NCBI RefSeq assembly: GCF_009741445.1
Contig: NZ_CP046507.1
Location: 2,604,001-2,668,000, forward strand
Length of the DNA stretch: 64,000 nucleotides
Direction of reading: 5' to 3'
Origin: Mycobacterium avium subsp. avium
GTDB lineage: Bacteria > Actinomycetota > Actinomycetes > Mycobacteriales > Mycobacteriaceae
The notes beneath the pieces were generated by a model. It was not told the origin of the DNA, searched no databases, and was given only the letters and a program-made list of their open reading frames with translations. Positions 41,001-50,156 of the stretch are shown piece by piece (position 1 is the stretch's first letter; each line of letters opens with the position of its first letter). A program made the translations under genes and the position numbers.

Positions 41001-42194
41001 ATGTCACCCCGGTCTCTGCCGTACCCGGTTTTCGACATCGACAACCACATGTACGAGACGACGGACGCGCTCACCAAGTACTTGCCGAAGGAGCACCGCG
41101 GAAAGGTCGGCTACGTCGAGGTCAACGGCCGACCCAAACTCGTCGTCAAGGACCACATCAGCCACATGATCCCCAACCCGACGTTCGAGCGAGTCGCCAG
41201 GCCGGGCAGCGCGGAGGACTATTTCCTGGGCAACAATCCCGAAGGCCTCAACTTCCGCGAATTCATCGGCGAGGCAATGGATGTCATCCCGGCATACCAG
41301 TCACCCGCGCCGCGACTGGAACTGATGGACGAACTCGGCATCGATCAGTGCGTCATGTATCCGACGCTCGCCAGTCTCATCGAGGAACGCACGACCGACG
41401 ACGTCATCCTCACGCACGCGATCATTCATGCGCTCAACGAGTGGATGCACGAGCACTGGACGTTCAACTACCACGACCGGATCTTCGCCACCCCCGTGAT
41501 CTGCCTGCCCCTGGTGGACGAAGCCATCAAGGAATTCCACTGGGGCCTCGAGCGCGGCATGAAGACATTCCTGGTGCGGCCCGCACCCGTGCCCAGCCGG
41601 TTCGGCGGTTCGCGCTCCATGGGCCTCCCCGAGTTCGACCCGTTCTGGGAAGAGGTCGTCAACGCCGGCATGCCGGTCACCATGCACGCCTCGGACAGCG
41701 GCTACCAAAAACACCTCATGGAGTGGGAAGGCGGCGACGAGTACCTGTCCTTCAAGCCGAGCGCGTTACGCGAAGTCGTGATGGGCCACCGCGCCATCGA
41801 GGACACCCTGGCCGCGATGATCTGCCACGGCGCGTTGTCGCGCTTCCCCGATCTGAAGATCTTCTGCGTCGAGAACGGCAGCGGGTGGGTCCGCAATCTG
41901 CTCGAGCAGCTCAACACCGCGTACAAGATCATGCCCAAGGAGTTCGACGAGCACCCGGTCGAGGTGTTCAAGCGAAACATCTACATCCATCCGTTCCTCG
42001 GGGACGACCTCAAGGGGATTATCGACATCATGGGCGAGGATCACGTGATGTTCGGCTCCGATTTCCCGCACCCCGAGGGCATCGGTGATCCGCTGAGCTT
42101 TGTCGACCGGCTCGACGGTGTCTCCGAGGCCGCCAAGGCGAAGATCATGGGAGGCAACGCTATCGAGCAGTTGGGGCTCAAGGTTCCGGCATGA
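41001..42194 (+). CDS. Amidohydrolase-2 family protein
   Basis: 397 aa, ATG with CGGAGGAGG upstream. FDIDNHMYETTDALTKYLPK, MIPNPTFERVARPGSAEDYF, VTMHASDSGYQKHL, FPDLKIFCVENGSGW and MFGSDFPHPEGIGDP mark the family. Close paralogue of the protein at 31373 along its full length. It overlaps a MaoC hydratase gene by four bases, which suggests a CoA-linked or ring-cleavage pathway role. Confidence 0.91.
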   Translation: MSPRSLPYPVFDIDNHMYETTDALTKYLPKEHRGKVGYVEVNGRPKLVVKDHISHMIPNPTFERVARPGSAEDYFLGNNPEGLNFREFIGEAMDVIPAYQSPAPRLELMDELGIDQCVMYPTLASLIEERTTDDVILTHAIIHALNEWMHEHWTFNYHDRIFATPVICLPLVDEAIKEFHWGLERGMKTFLVRPAPVPSRFGGSRSMGLPEFDPFWEEVVNAGMPVTMHASDSGYQKHLMEWEGGDEYLSFKPSALREVVMGHRAIEDTLAAMICHGALSRFPDLKIFCVENGSGWVRNLLEQLNTAYKIMPKEFDEHPVEVFKRNIYIHPFLGDDLKGIIDIMGEDHVMFGSDFPHPEGIGDPLSFVDRLDGVSEAAKAKIMGGNAIEQLGLKVPA

Positions 42195-42667
42195 CCCGGG
42201 CGCGCACATCCCCGAAGGTTTACGACGGAATCGCCGACTTCGAGGCTCACGTCGGCGAGCACCTTGGTTTCAGCGACTGGCGCCAGGTCACGCAGAAGGA
42301 AATCGACTTGTTCGCCGAGGCGACCGGTGACCATCAATGGATCCATGTCGACCCTGAGAAGGCGGCCGCCGGTCCCTACGGCAAGACCATCGCCCACGGC
42401 TATCTGACCTTGTCGCTGGTACCCATTCTCGTGCAACAGATCTACCGGGTAACCGGCTTGGCGATGCAAGTCAATTACGGAAGCGACAAGCTGCGCTTCC
42501 CCGCCCCGGTACCGGTCGATTCCCGCATCAGGGCTGGCGCCGAACTGCTCAAGGTTGAGCGCAACGACAAAGGCGGCCGGGCCACGGTTCGCGTCACCGT
42601 CGAAGTGGAGGGCAGCGATCGCCCGGCGTGCGTCGTCGACACGATCGCCGCGATGATCGACGCCTGA
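42191..42667 (+). CDS. MaoC-like enoyl-CoA hydratase
   Basis: 158 aa. FAEATGDHQWIHVDPEKAAA followed by TIAHGYLTLSLVP is the classic hydratase-2 motif, with Asp and His as catalytic residues. A single-hotdog R-specific enoyl-CoA hydratase. ATG overlaps the amidohydrolase stop. Converges on the CaiB gene. Confidence 0.92.
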   Translation: MTRARTSPKVYDGIADFEAHVGEHLGFSDWRQVTQKEIDLFAEATGDHQWIHVDPEKAAAGPYGKTIAHGYLTLSLVPILVQQIYRVTGLAMQVNYGSDKLRFPAPVPVDSRIRAGAELLKVERNDKGGRATVRVTVEVEGSDRPACVVDTIAAMIDA

Positions 42668-42689
42668 CCGAACGGGCCGAGTTCATCGA

Positions 42690-45089
42690 CTATGCGTTGA
42701 GAACGCGTTCCCCGATCACTCGTTGCTCCCGCAACGCGGCAATCTCCTGAGCGGAAAGTCCAAGCGCTCCAAGCACCTCGGCGTTGTGCTGCCCGAGTGT
42801 CGGCGCGGCGGCCCTGTGCTGGTGTATGGGTCCCGGCGAGATGCGAAAAGGCCAGCCGGGAAACCTCTGTCGGCCGGTGATCGAATGGTCCAGGTCCTGA
42901 TAGAAGCCGCGCGCGTCGAGTTGCTCGACGTCATACATCCGATCGGCCGTCAACAGTCGCTCGGCGGGCACACCATGCCGGTCAAACGTCGCCACGACCT
43001 CCTCCGCGGTTCGCTCGCACGTCCAATTCGCCAGTACCTCGTCGAATTCGTCGTGGTGTTCCCGGCGCGCTGCAGCGGAGGCGAATCTCGGGTCGTCGCG
43101 CAGGTCGGGGCGGTCAATGGCGTCCAGCACCGCTCGCCAGTCATCGTCATGACGCACCGAGAGCGCGACCCACTCGTCGACATTGCCGGTCGAATAGACG
43201 CCCTGCGCGTATTCGCGGTGGCGGTTTCCCTCACGCGGGCGCACCGATCCCGTCAACGAGTATTCGATGACGGGTTCGGCTGTCACCGCCGCGCCGACCT
43301 CGATTTGCGCCGCCTCGATCAGCTGCCCCTCGCCGGTGGACCGCCTGTGCTCGAGGGCGGCCAGCAGCGCGACGCAGGCGTGTACGCCGGCGATCGGGTC
43401 GGCGGGCCCCTGCAGATTGCACGGCGGGCCGTCCGCATAACCGGTCGCGGCCGACATGCCTGACACCTGTTCGATGTTCAGCGCCCAGCCCACGTAGTCG
43501 CGCCACGGCCCCTGGAGCCCGAACCCGGGCATCCGCACCATGATCACGCCGGGATTGACCCGCGCGATGGAGTCGTAATCCAGTCCGAATTGTTCGACGA
43601 CGCGCGGCGAGAAGTTCTCCACCACCACGTCGGCCTCCGCAGCCAGTCGCAGCGCCAACTCTCGACCGGTGGCAGAGGTGAGATCCAGCGTGATGTCGCG
43701 CTTGTTGAGATTGGTTCCCTGCCACAGCGGCCCGCGCTCGTACCAGTCGTCGCCCTCGCGCAGCAGCGAGCCCGAGTAGCGGTGTCCGTCGGGCCGCTGA
43801 ATGGATTCGACCTTGATCACGTCCGCCCCGAACGCACCGAGGTAGCACGTCAGATACGCGCCCGCCCAGAAAGTGCTCAAGTCGAAGACCTTCAACCCGG
43901 CGAACGGCAAAGAGACGTCGGCGACGTCACCCGTCGGGCGCGGTGCGTCGCGCTTGCTCCACTTGGCCTGCGCTCCGTTTGTTCGGAGGGCGGGAGCGGG
44001 CAATGGCGGCGGTACCGGGGTCTTCGAGAGCCGGAACGGCGCGCCTGGCCTGGTGAATCGCCATCCGTCGGTGGCCGCGTCGACGAAAAACCCTCGCTCC
44101 GCATACTGCGGGCAGCCCAGGATCGTGTCGCCGTCGGTGATCGGCGCCGCGGGTATGCGCATGGCCTGGCTCAATTCGACCAGATCGGCGACGGACATCG
44201 ATTCCAGGAACGGCTGGGCCTTGGCGAAGAACTCGTCGCGCTCGGGCCCGCCGAGCATGATCGCGAGCTGGTGGTCGCCGAACTCGGGCAACCCGACCAT
44301 CGCGCAGACGTCCAGCCAATGCTGACCGGTCAGGCAGTTGATCCCGATCCAGCCGTCGGAGGCACGCACAATACCCAGCATCGGCGCGGCTTTGGAATTC
44401 GTCGGCAAGCCAAGGCTTTTCAAGCGGGCGGCCATCAGCATGGGATAGGGCAGCGTCGCCAACAGCGACTCGAACATCGACACGTCCACCTCGACCGGCC
44501 GGTGCGTTTCGGCCGTGGCGACGCGTAGGGCCGTCAGCGCGCCGAGGGCCGCGTATCCGCCCGCGATGTATTCCGGGATGCGGGCGCCGGCCTGTAGCGG
44601 CGCCCGGCCGGGCTCGCGCACGTTGATCCAACCCGCCGCCGCCTGCAGGGTCAGCGGAGTCGTCACCCGGTCACGCAGTGGCCCCTCCTGGCCGAAGCTG
44701 GAGATCCGGACCACGACGAGATCCGGGTTGACCCGGGCCAGGGTTTGCGCGTCCAGACCCCACGCCCGGCGCTCAGGTGCGCCCCCCGGTAAGTCTTCGA
44801 CCAGGACATCCGCCTGCGAGATCATCTCGCGCAGGACCTCAAGGCCACGTTCCTGCGCGAAATCAACCGTGGCGCCGCACTTTCCGGCGTTCAGGTACTC
44901 GAACAGCCCGCTTCGCTCCGGATGAGGGCCCTCTGGGGGAAAGGGACCCCAACGGCGCAGTGGGTCACCTGACGGGGGCTCGACCTTGCGCACGTCGGCG
45001 CCCAGGTCCACCAGCAGCTTCGCGCAATAGGGACCCGCGATCTCGGAGGCCAACTCGACGACGCGCAAGCCCGCCAGGGGTCGGTTCAC
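42690..45089 (-). CDS. Double-domain type III (CaiB/BaiF) CoA-transferase
   Basis: 799 aa, about twice the usual 400: two CaiB domains in tandem. Domain 1 (about 1-390) starts LAGLRVVELASEIAGPYCAK and has the catalytic-Asp loop EVDVSMFESLL. Domain 2 (about 405-799) starts FAGLKVFDLSTFWAGAYLTC, and its equivalent loop reads GQLIEAAQIE, with Glu where Asp is expected. CaiB enzymes are interlocked dimers, so the fusion probably folds as one pseudo-dimer with perhaps one active site. GTG 45089 overlaps the aldehyde dehydrogenase stop. It transfers CoA between acids. Confidence 0.9.
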   Translation of the reverse strand: MNRPLAGLRVVELASEIAGPYCAKLLVDLGADVRKVEPPSGDPLRRWGPFPPEGPHPERSGLFEYLNAGKCGATVDFAQERGLEVLREMISQADVLVEDLPGGAPERRAWGLDAQTLARVNPDLVVVRISSFGQEGPLRDRVTTPLTLQAAAGWINVREPGRAPLQAGARIPEYIAGGYAALGALTALRVATAETHRPVEVDVSMFESLLATLPYPMLMAARLKSLGLPTNSKAAPMLGIVRASDGWIGINCLTGQHWLDVCAMVGLPEFGDHQLAIMLGGPERDEFFAKAQPFLESMSVADLVELSQAMRIPAAPITDGDTILGCPQYAERGFFVDAATDGWRFTRPGAPFRLSKTPVPPPLPAPALRTNGAQAKWSKRDAPRPTGDVADVSLPFAGLKVFDLSTFWAGAYLTCYLGAFGADVIKVESIQRPDGHRYSGSLLREGDDWYERGPLWQGTNLNKRDITLDLTSATGRELALRLAAEADVVVENFSPRVVEQFGLDYDSIARVNPGVIMVRMPGFGLQGPWRDYVGWALNIEQVSGMSAATGYADGPPCNLQGPADPIAGVHACVALLAALEHRRSTGEGQLIEAAQIEVGAAVTAEPVIEYSLTGSVRPREGNRHREYAQGVYSTGNVDEWVALSVRHDDDWRAVLDAIDRPDLRDDPRFASAAARREHHDEFDEVLANWTCERTAEEVVATFDRHGVPAERLLTADRMYDVEQLDARGFYQDLDHSITGRQRFPGWPFRISPGPIHQHRAAAPTLGQHNAEVLGALGLSAQEIAALREQRVIGERVLNA

Positions 45090-46546
45090 GCGGGTATCCC
45101 GATGGCCTTGGGCTCCATATAGGCCCGCAGTCCCATCACGCCGCCCTCCCGACCGATGCCGCTCTGCTTGAAGCCTCCGAACGGCGCGTCTCCGGGGATT
45201 GTGCCGTTGACCGATACCTGTCCGGTCCTCATCCGCCGGGCGATGGCCACCGCGCGGTCGATGTCGCTTCCCCACACCGCGCCGCCGAGGCCATAAGACG
45301 AATTGTTGGCGATGGTCACCGCGTCATCGTCGTCGCGATACCGCAAGACGGTCAGCACGGGACCGAACACCTCCTCCTGCGCGATATACGAATCGGCGGC
45401 GGCATCGGTGAGTATCGTTGGCTCGAAATAGAAACCGCTGTTCAGATCCTTCGGGCGGGCTCCCCCGGCCACGACGGTCGCACCGTCGGCTTCGGCGCGT
45501 TTGACGAAGCCCTCGACACGGTCGAGGTGCTCGCGGCTGATCAACGGACCCATGGTGACCGCCGGATCGACGGGATCGCCGATCACGACTTCGCGGGACA
45601 GTGCGGCGAGCCGGTCCACCACCTCGTCGTGGATCGCCTCGGGCAGCAGCAACCTGCTGTTGAGAATGCAGGCTTGACCAGCATGCATCGTGCATCCCTC
45701 GAACAACAGCCGTTCCAACAGGTCGTCGGTGACGTCGACGTCGGGCAGCAGGATGGTCGCCGACTTGCCCCCGCATTCCAGCAGAACGCGCTTCATGGTG
45801 GTCGCCGCTCCCGCCATCACGTCGCGGCCGACGACAGAGCTACCGGTGAAGCTCACCATGTCGACCCTGGGATCCAGGGTCAGGCTCCTGCTGGCCTCGA
45901 CGCTGGTCGGCGGCACCACGTTGACGACGCCAGGGGGAATGTCCGTGTCCTCGTCGATGATTCGCGCCAACGCCAGCCCGGCCAGCGGTGTCAGCGGGGA
46001 AGGCTTGAGCACCAGCGTATTTCCCGCCGCCAGTGCCGCGCCCAACTTCATGACGTTGAGGGTGTGCGGGAAGTTCCACGGCGTCATGGCCGCCACCACA
46101 CCGAGGGGTTCGTAGCGCAGCAGTGTGGTGCCCGCGGCCCCCCAGGCATCCATCGGTGCCTCGGCGGGCTCCGCCGCGAGCTCGGCGGCATGGCCGACCA
46201 TGAATGCCGGTCCGTCGACGTGAATCAGCCGTTCGTTCGCGGAACAACCCCACTCGGCCAGCGCGAGTGCGTAGATCTCCTCGCTCCTGGCCATCAGCGC
46301 ATCGCTGAGTTGTTGCAGGCATCGGGCCCGTTCCGCGGGCTCTGCCGCGGGCCACGGGCCCGTGTCGAAGGCGGACCTGGCCGCTGCGACCGCCTGCCGG
46401 ACCTGCGCCACGCTCGCATCGGGCGCCGTTTGGATCACCACCTCGGTGGCGGGATTGACGACGTCGTAGCGTCCGCAGTCCGGGTCGGTCCACTGGCCGT
46501 CAATGTAGTGACCGTAGGCCTCGAGGAGCGAACCCGACCCAGCCAT
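45086..46546 (-). CDS. Aldehyde dehydrogenase, NAD(P)-dependent
   Basis: 486 aa from ATG 46546 with GGAAGGCAGG upstream. PWNFPHTLNVMKLGAALAAG, FTGSSVVGRDVMAGA, catalytic Glu in LLECGGKSATILL, catalytic Cys in HAGQACILNSRL, and EEVFGPVLTVLRY. Oxidises an aldehyde to an acid, which the overlapping CoA-transferase could then activate. Divergent from the P450 gene; the P450 could supply the alcohol or aldehyde. Confidence 0.95.
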   Translation of the reverse strand: MAGSGSLLEAYGHYIDGQWTDPDCGRYDVVNPATEVVIQTAPDASVAQVRQAVAAARSAFDTGPWPAAEPAERARCLQQLSDALMARSEEIYALALAEWGCSANERLIHVDGPAFMVGHAAELAAEPAEAPMDAWGAAGTTLLRYEPLGVVAAMTPWNFPHTLNVMKLGAALAAGNTLVLKPSPLTPLAGLALARIIDEDTDIPPGVVNVVPPTSVEASRSLTLDPRVDMVSFTGSSVVGRDVMAGAATTMKRVLLECGGKSATILLPDVDVTDDLLERLLFEGCTMHAGQACILNSRLLLPEAIHDEVVDRLAALSREVVIGDPVDPAVTMGPLISREHLDRVEGFVKRAEADGATVVAGGARPKDLNSGFYFEPTILTDAAADSYIAQEEVFGPVLTVLRYRDDDDAVTIANNSSYGLGGAVWGSDIDRAVAIARRMRTGQVSVNGTIPGDAPFGGFKQSGIGREGGVMGLRAYMEPKAIGIPA

Positions 46547-46722
46547 CCTGCCTGCCTTCCTGACTGCACGATCGTGAAGCAGCGCGGGCGACGCCACCGA
46601 GATAACTTACATACTCAACCTGTGTGTACACGCCGACCGCGACGCCGTCAACGGCTAATTTGAGCCAGTTTTAGCCCAATATGCGGCGATTGACAGATGA
46701 TCTGGCTCTCCTGTAGACAGCA

Positions 46723-46740
46723 TGGAAACGGACATTCTTG
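46723..46740. promoter_or_regulatory. Shared operator: TGGAAA-CGGACA-TTCTTG
   Basis: In the 236-bp divergent gap between the aldehyde dehydrogenase and P450 genes, 43 bases before the P450 GTG. 15 of 18 bases match the 11793 copy. No KstR-type site (TnnAACnnGTTnnA) is evident in this gap, though the downstream genes resemble a KstR target in M. tuberculosis. Confidence 0.65.
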
Positions 46741-46782
46741 CGTTATCTGTCCGGCCAGCCCAGTGTCCAAGGAAGGCATGCG

Positions 46783-47976
46783 GTGCCCACTACTACTGTT
46801 CCCTTGCACTCTCCGGACTTCTACGCCGGCGATCCCTACCCGGTCTACCGGGAACTCCGCAACACGACGCCAGTGGTGTGGAACGACGTCACGAACTTCT
46901 GGGCGCTGTTGAAGTACGAGGACGTCCGCTACGTTTCGGGCCACCCACTGACCTTCTCGTCGACGAAGGGCATCACGATTCCGGATCCCAGCCAGCCTGA
47001 ACCCGTTCAGGAAGGCAACCTCATTTTCACCGACCCTCCCCGCCACCGGCAGCTCCGCAAGCTCATCAACTCCGGCTTTTCCCGCCGGCAGGTGCAGTTG
47101 CTCGAGCCCAAGGTGCGCCAGATCGTGAAGGGCATCGTGGACAGTGTCGAGCCGTCGCGAGAGTACGAGTTCGCCGAGGAGATCGCCGCGCCCCTTCCCA
47201 CCCGGATGATCGCCGAGATGCTCGGTGCCCCTCCCGAAGACTGGGAGCAGTTCCGCGCGTGGTCGGACGCGGCGGTCGGCACCGCCGACCCGGACATCGA
47301 ACTGGACTCGATCGTCGCCCTCGGTGAGCTGTACGAATACTTCACCAAGCTCATCGCCGCGCGGCGGTCCGGCGAGGTCAGCGGGCAGGACGACCTGCTG
47401 AGCATCCTGGCCGCGGCCGAGGTCGACGGCGAGCGGCTCACCGACGCGGATCTGCTCAACTTCTCCTTCCTGCTGTTGGTCGCCGGCAACGAAACCACAC
47501 GCAACCTGATCGCGTTGGGCACGTTGGCGCTGATCGACCACCCCGACCAGTTCGCGCTGCTGCGATCGGACCCGTCGCTGCTGCCCAGCGCGGTCGAGGA
47601 GATGCTGCGATTCACCAGCCCGGTCGCCCACATGGCCCGCCGCGCGACCGAGGACGTCGAGATCCGCGGCCAGCAGATCAGGGCGGGCGACACAGTGGTC
47701 ATGCTCTACGGCTCCGCCAACCGCGACGAAGAGATCTTTGGGCCCACCTGCGAAGAGTTCGACATCACCCGTAATCCCAACCCGCACATCGCGTTCGGGG
47801 CCGGGGAGCACGCGTGCCTTGGCGCCCAGCTCGCGCGCCTGGAAGCCAGGGTGATGTTTGAGGTGCTACTGGGCGCCTTTCCCACGATCGAGCTCACCGG
47901 TGACGTGACCCGGCTGCGCGCAACCATGGTGCCGGGCGTGAAACGCATGCCAATCCGACTGGGGGCGGGCAACTGA
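46783..47976 (+). CDS. Cytochrome P450 (first gene of the igr-like operon)
   Basis: 397 aa from GTG 46783 with AAGGAAGG upstream. I-helix LLLVAGNETTRNLIALG, ExxR in EEMLRF, haem loop IAFGAGEHACLGAQLARLEA. Position at the head of an operon with two FadEs, ChsH2-like halves, ChsH1 and Ltp2 parallels CYP125 in the M. tuberculosis igr operon, which oxidises the cholesterol side chain. Whether this one acts on a sterol is not known. Stop overlaps the next ATG (TGATG). Confidence 0.93.
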   Translation: MPTTTVPLHSPDFYAGDPYPVYRELRNTTPVVWNDVTNFWALLKYEDVRYVSGHPLTFSSTKGITIPDPSQPEPVQEGNLIFTDPPRHRQLRKLINSGFSRRQVQLLEPKVRQIVKGIVDSVEPSREYEFAEEIAAPLPTRMIAEMLGAPPEDWEQFRAWSDAAVGTADPDIELDSIVALGELYEYFTKLIAARRSGEVSGQDDLLSILAAAEVDGERLTDADLLNFSFLLLVAGNETTRNLIALGTLALIDHPDQFALLRSDPSLLPSAVEEMLRFTSPVAHMARRATEDVEIRGQQIRAGDTVVMLYGSANRDEEIFGPTCEEFDITRNPNPHIAFGAGEHACLGAQLARLEARVMFEVLLGAFPTIELTGDVTRLRATMVPGVKRMPIRLGAGN

Positions 47977-49175
47977 TGGACTTCGACTACACGCCCGAAC
48001 AGGAGCAGCTCCGAAAGGACTACCGGACGCGCCTGGAGGCGGTGATGACCCCGGAGCGCCGCGCCGCCGTCGCCAACCTCACCGAGGGGGGCGCCGCGAT
48101 GACCGAGTGCCGGCGGGCGCTCGGCGATGCCGGGTTGCTCGGCGTCGCCTGGCCGGTCGAATACGGTGGCGGCGGGCTGACCGCGTTGGAGCAGTACATT
48201 TTCTCGGAGGAAGCGCGCAGGGTCAACGCACCGTTGCCGTTTGTCACCCTAAACACTGTGGGCCCCACGCTCATTCAGTACGGCACCGAGGAGCAGAAGG
48301 CCAAGTTCCTCCCGGCGATCCTCAAGGGCACCGTTGATTTCGCGATCGGTTACTCGGAGCCCGGCGCCGGGAGCGACCTCGCCTCGCTGCGGACCACCGC
48401 GGTCAGGGACGGCGACGAGTTCGTCATCAATGGTTCAAAGATGTTCACCAGCGGCGCGGAGTTCGCCGACTACATCTGGTTGGCGGCGCGCACCGACCCA
48501 ACCGTCAAGAAACACAAGGGAATCACCCTGTTCATCGTGCCGACGGACTCGCCCGGGTTCTCCTGGAAGCCGCTACACACCATGCCGGGGGTGTCCACGT
48601 ACTACACGTTCTACGATGACGTCCGGGTACCCGAGAGCGCCATCGTGCTCGGCGAAAACCAGGGTTGGACGCTGGTGACGAACCAGCTCAACCTCGAACG
48701 CGCCGCCCTGGGCAACCTCGGTGCCCTGGAGCCGCTCTTCGCCAAGACGCTCAAGTGGGCGTCGACGACACCGCTCGACGACGGCATGGTCATCGATCAG
48801 CCCTGGGTGCAGCAGGCCCTGGCCCGGGTGGAAGCGCAGGTCGCCGCCTACCGGCTGCTGAACCTGCGCGTGAACGCGACGATGAGCTCGGGTGCCCTCG
48901 GTATGGGCGAGGCCTCGGCGGCAAAGGTTTTCGGCACCGAACTCACTCAACAGGTCGCCCGCGAGCTGCTCGAAGTCGTCGGGCAGGCGGGTGTCCGCAA
49001 GGACTCGGCGGCTCCGCTCAAGGGCGAGCTGGAGAGCGCCTACAGGCTGGCGGTCATCAACACATTCGGCGGCGGAGCCAACGAACTTCAACGCGACATC
49101 ATCGCTATGGCCGGCCTCGGGATGCCCCGCGCACCCCGAGACGTGCGGGCCTCCGGAAAGGAGAAATCCACGTGA
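47976..49175 (+). CDS. Acyl-CoA dehydrogenase, FadE29/ChsE2-like
   Basis: 399 aa. AIGYSEPGAGSDLASLRTTA, VINGSKMFTSGAEFADYIWL, and NTFGGGANELQRDIIAMAGL. Full FAD-binding subunit by its intact EPGAGSD motif. In the igr operon ChsE1 and ChsE2 form an alpha2beta2 enzyme on a 3-carbon side-chain CoA ester; the second subunit here is encoded at 50157. ATGs overlap upstream and GTGA downstream. Confidence 0.92.
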   Translation: MDFDYTPEQEQLRKDYRTRLEAVMTPERRAAVANLTEGGAAMTECRRALGDAGLLGVAWPVEYGGGGLTALEQYIFSEEARRVNAPLPFVTLNTVGPTLIQYGTEEQKAKFLPAILKGTVDFAIGYSEPGAGSDLASLRTTAVRDGDEFVINGSKMFTSGAEFADYIWLAARTDPTVKKHKGITLFIVPTDSPGFSWKPLHTMPGVSTYYTFYDDVRVPESAIVLGENQGWTLVTNQLNLERAALGNLGALEPLFAKTLKWASTTPLDDGMVIDQPWVQQALARVEAQVAAYRLLNLRVNATMSSGALGMGEASAAKVFGTELTQQVARELLEVVGQAGVRKDSAAPLKGELESAYRLAVINTFGGGANELQRDIIAMAGLGMPRAPRDVRASGKEKST

Positions 49176-49723
49176 CAGAGCTAGCCAAAGACGACCTGCG
49201 CGAGCGCCTCGACGCGTTGATCGGGACGCCCACCGACGGAGTCGGCAGACCCTCCCGCGCCCCTGATCCGGTGAACGCCGCGATGATCCGGCACTGGGCG
49301 TACGCGTTGGACGACATGAATCCCGCCTACCTTGATCCCGAGTTCGCGGAGAACTCCCGCTACGGTGGCCTGGTTTCCCCGCCGGTGATGCTGCAGAGCT
49401 GGACGATGCCGCCGCCCAAGCTCGCCGGCATCCATGAGCGCGGCGGCGTGCCGATCGAGATCAAGACGAACCCGCTGCAATTCCTCTCCGACGCCGGTTA
49501 CACGGGCATCATCGCGACGAACTCTGAGTTTGAGATCGAACGCTATCCCCGCGTCGGCGACGAGATCACCGGTGAGACGGTGTTCGACTCGATCTCCGAC
49601 GAGAAGACGACCGCGATGGGCAAAGGATTCTTCGTCACGTGGGTGACCACCTACCGCGATCAGAACGGCGAAGTCATCGGCCGCCAATGGTTCCGCACGC
49701 TGCGATTCAAGACGGGAAGCTGA
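49172..49723 (+). CDS. ChsH2 N-terminal-like hotdog hydratase subunit
   Basis: 183 aa, GTG start. IRHWAYALDDMNPAYLDPEF and GGLVSPPVMLQSW are the FAS1-like dehydratase motif, and GEVIGRQWFRTLRF closes the domain. In M. tuberculosis ChsH2 (Rv3542c) this domain is joined to a DUF35 domain in one chain; here the DUF35 domain is a separate gene that starts in a TGATG overlap. With ChsH1 (51263) it should form the enoyl-CoA hydratase. Confidence 0.88.
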   Translation: MTELAKDDLRERLDALIGTPTDGVGRPSRAPDPVNAAMIRHWAYALDDMNPAYLDPEFAENSRYGGLVSPPVMLQSWTMPPPKLAGIHERGGVPIEIKTNPLQFLSDAGYTGIIATNSEFEIERYPRVGDEITGETVFDSISDEKTTAMGKGFFVTWVTTYRDQNGEVIGRQWFRTLRFKTGS

Positions 49724-50136
49724 TGGCGACCAGACTTGCTCCGTCGATCAGCCCGGACACCGAATTCTTCTGGTCGGGCCTCAAGGACCACAAGCTGCTG
49801 ATCCAGCGCTGCGCCGACTGCAGGACGTTGCGGGTGCCGCCCCGCCCGATGTGCGGAAATTGCCAGTCGCTCAACTGGGATTCCATCGAATCAACCGGGC
49901 GCGGAACGGTTTACAGCTTCGTGATGCCGCAATACCCGCCGCTCCCCTTCCTCCAATACCCCTACGTCGTGGCACTGATCGAGCTCGACGAAGGTGTGCG
50001 CATCGTGTCGAACCTGTGCGATATCGAACCGGCGGCCATCGACGTCGGTATGCCCGTCGAGGTCTTCTACGAGACGTTCGAAGCAATCCCGAGCGGGGAC
50101 GAGCTGGTGCTGCACCAGTTCCGGCCCGCCCGCTGA
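49723..50136 (+). CDS. ChsH2 C-terminal-like zinc-ribbon/OB (DUF35) protein
   Basis: 137 aa from ATG 49723. Zinc ribbon QRCADCRTLRVPPRPMCGNC, then OB-fold strands GTVYSFVMPQYPPLPFLQYP and VVALIELDEGVRIVSNL. In the known system this domain of ChsH2 binds Ltp2 and is needed for retro-aldol release of propionyl-CoA. Separate existence may let it associate with both the hydratase and the thiolase. 21 bases before the next FadE gene. Confidence 0.9.
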   Translation: MATRLAPSISPDTEFFWSGLKDHKLLIQRCADCRTLRVPPRPMCGNCQSLNWDSIESTGRGTVYSFVMPQYPPLPFLQYPYVVALIELDEGVRIVSNLCDIEPAAIDVGMPVEVFYETFEAIPSGDELVLHQFRPAR

Positions 50137-50156
50137 ACACGAGGCACCAGGCGAAC

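Noticed and set aside
45090..45275. N-terminal extension of the double CaiB frame
   Set aside because: It lies inside the aldehyde dehydrogenase coding region and is Arg/Gly-rich; the GTG at 45089 gives a standard GTGA overlap and a normal CaiB N-terminus.
46600..46782. KstR operator before the igr-like P450
   Set aside because: No TnnAACnnGTTnnA match was found by eye in the divergent gap; only the TTCTCA-type element fits.
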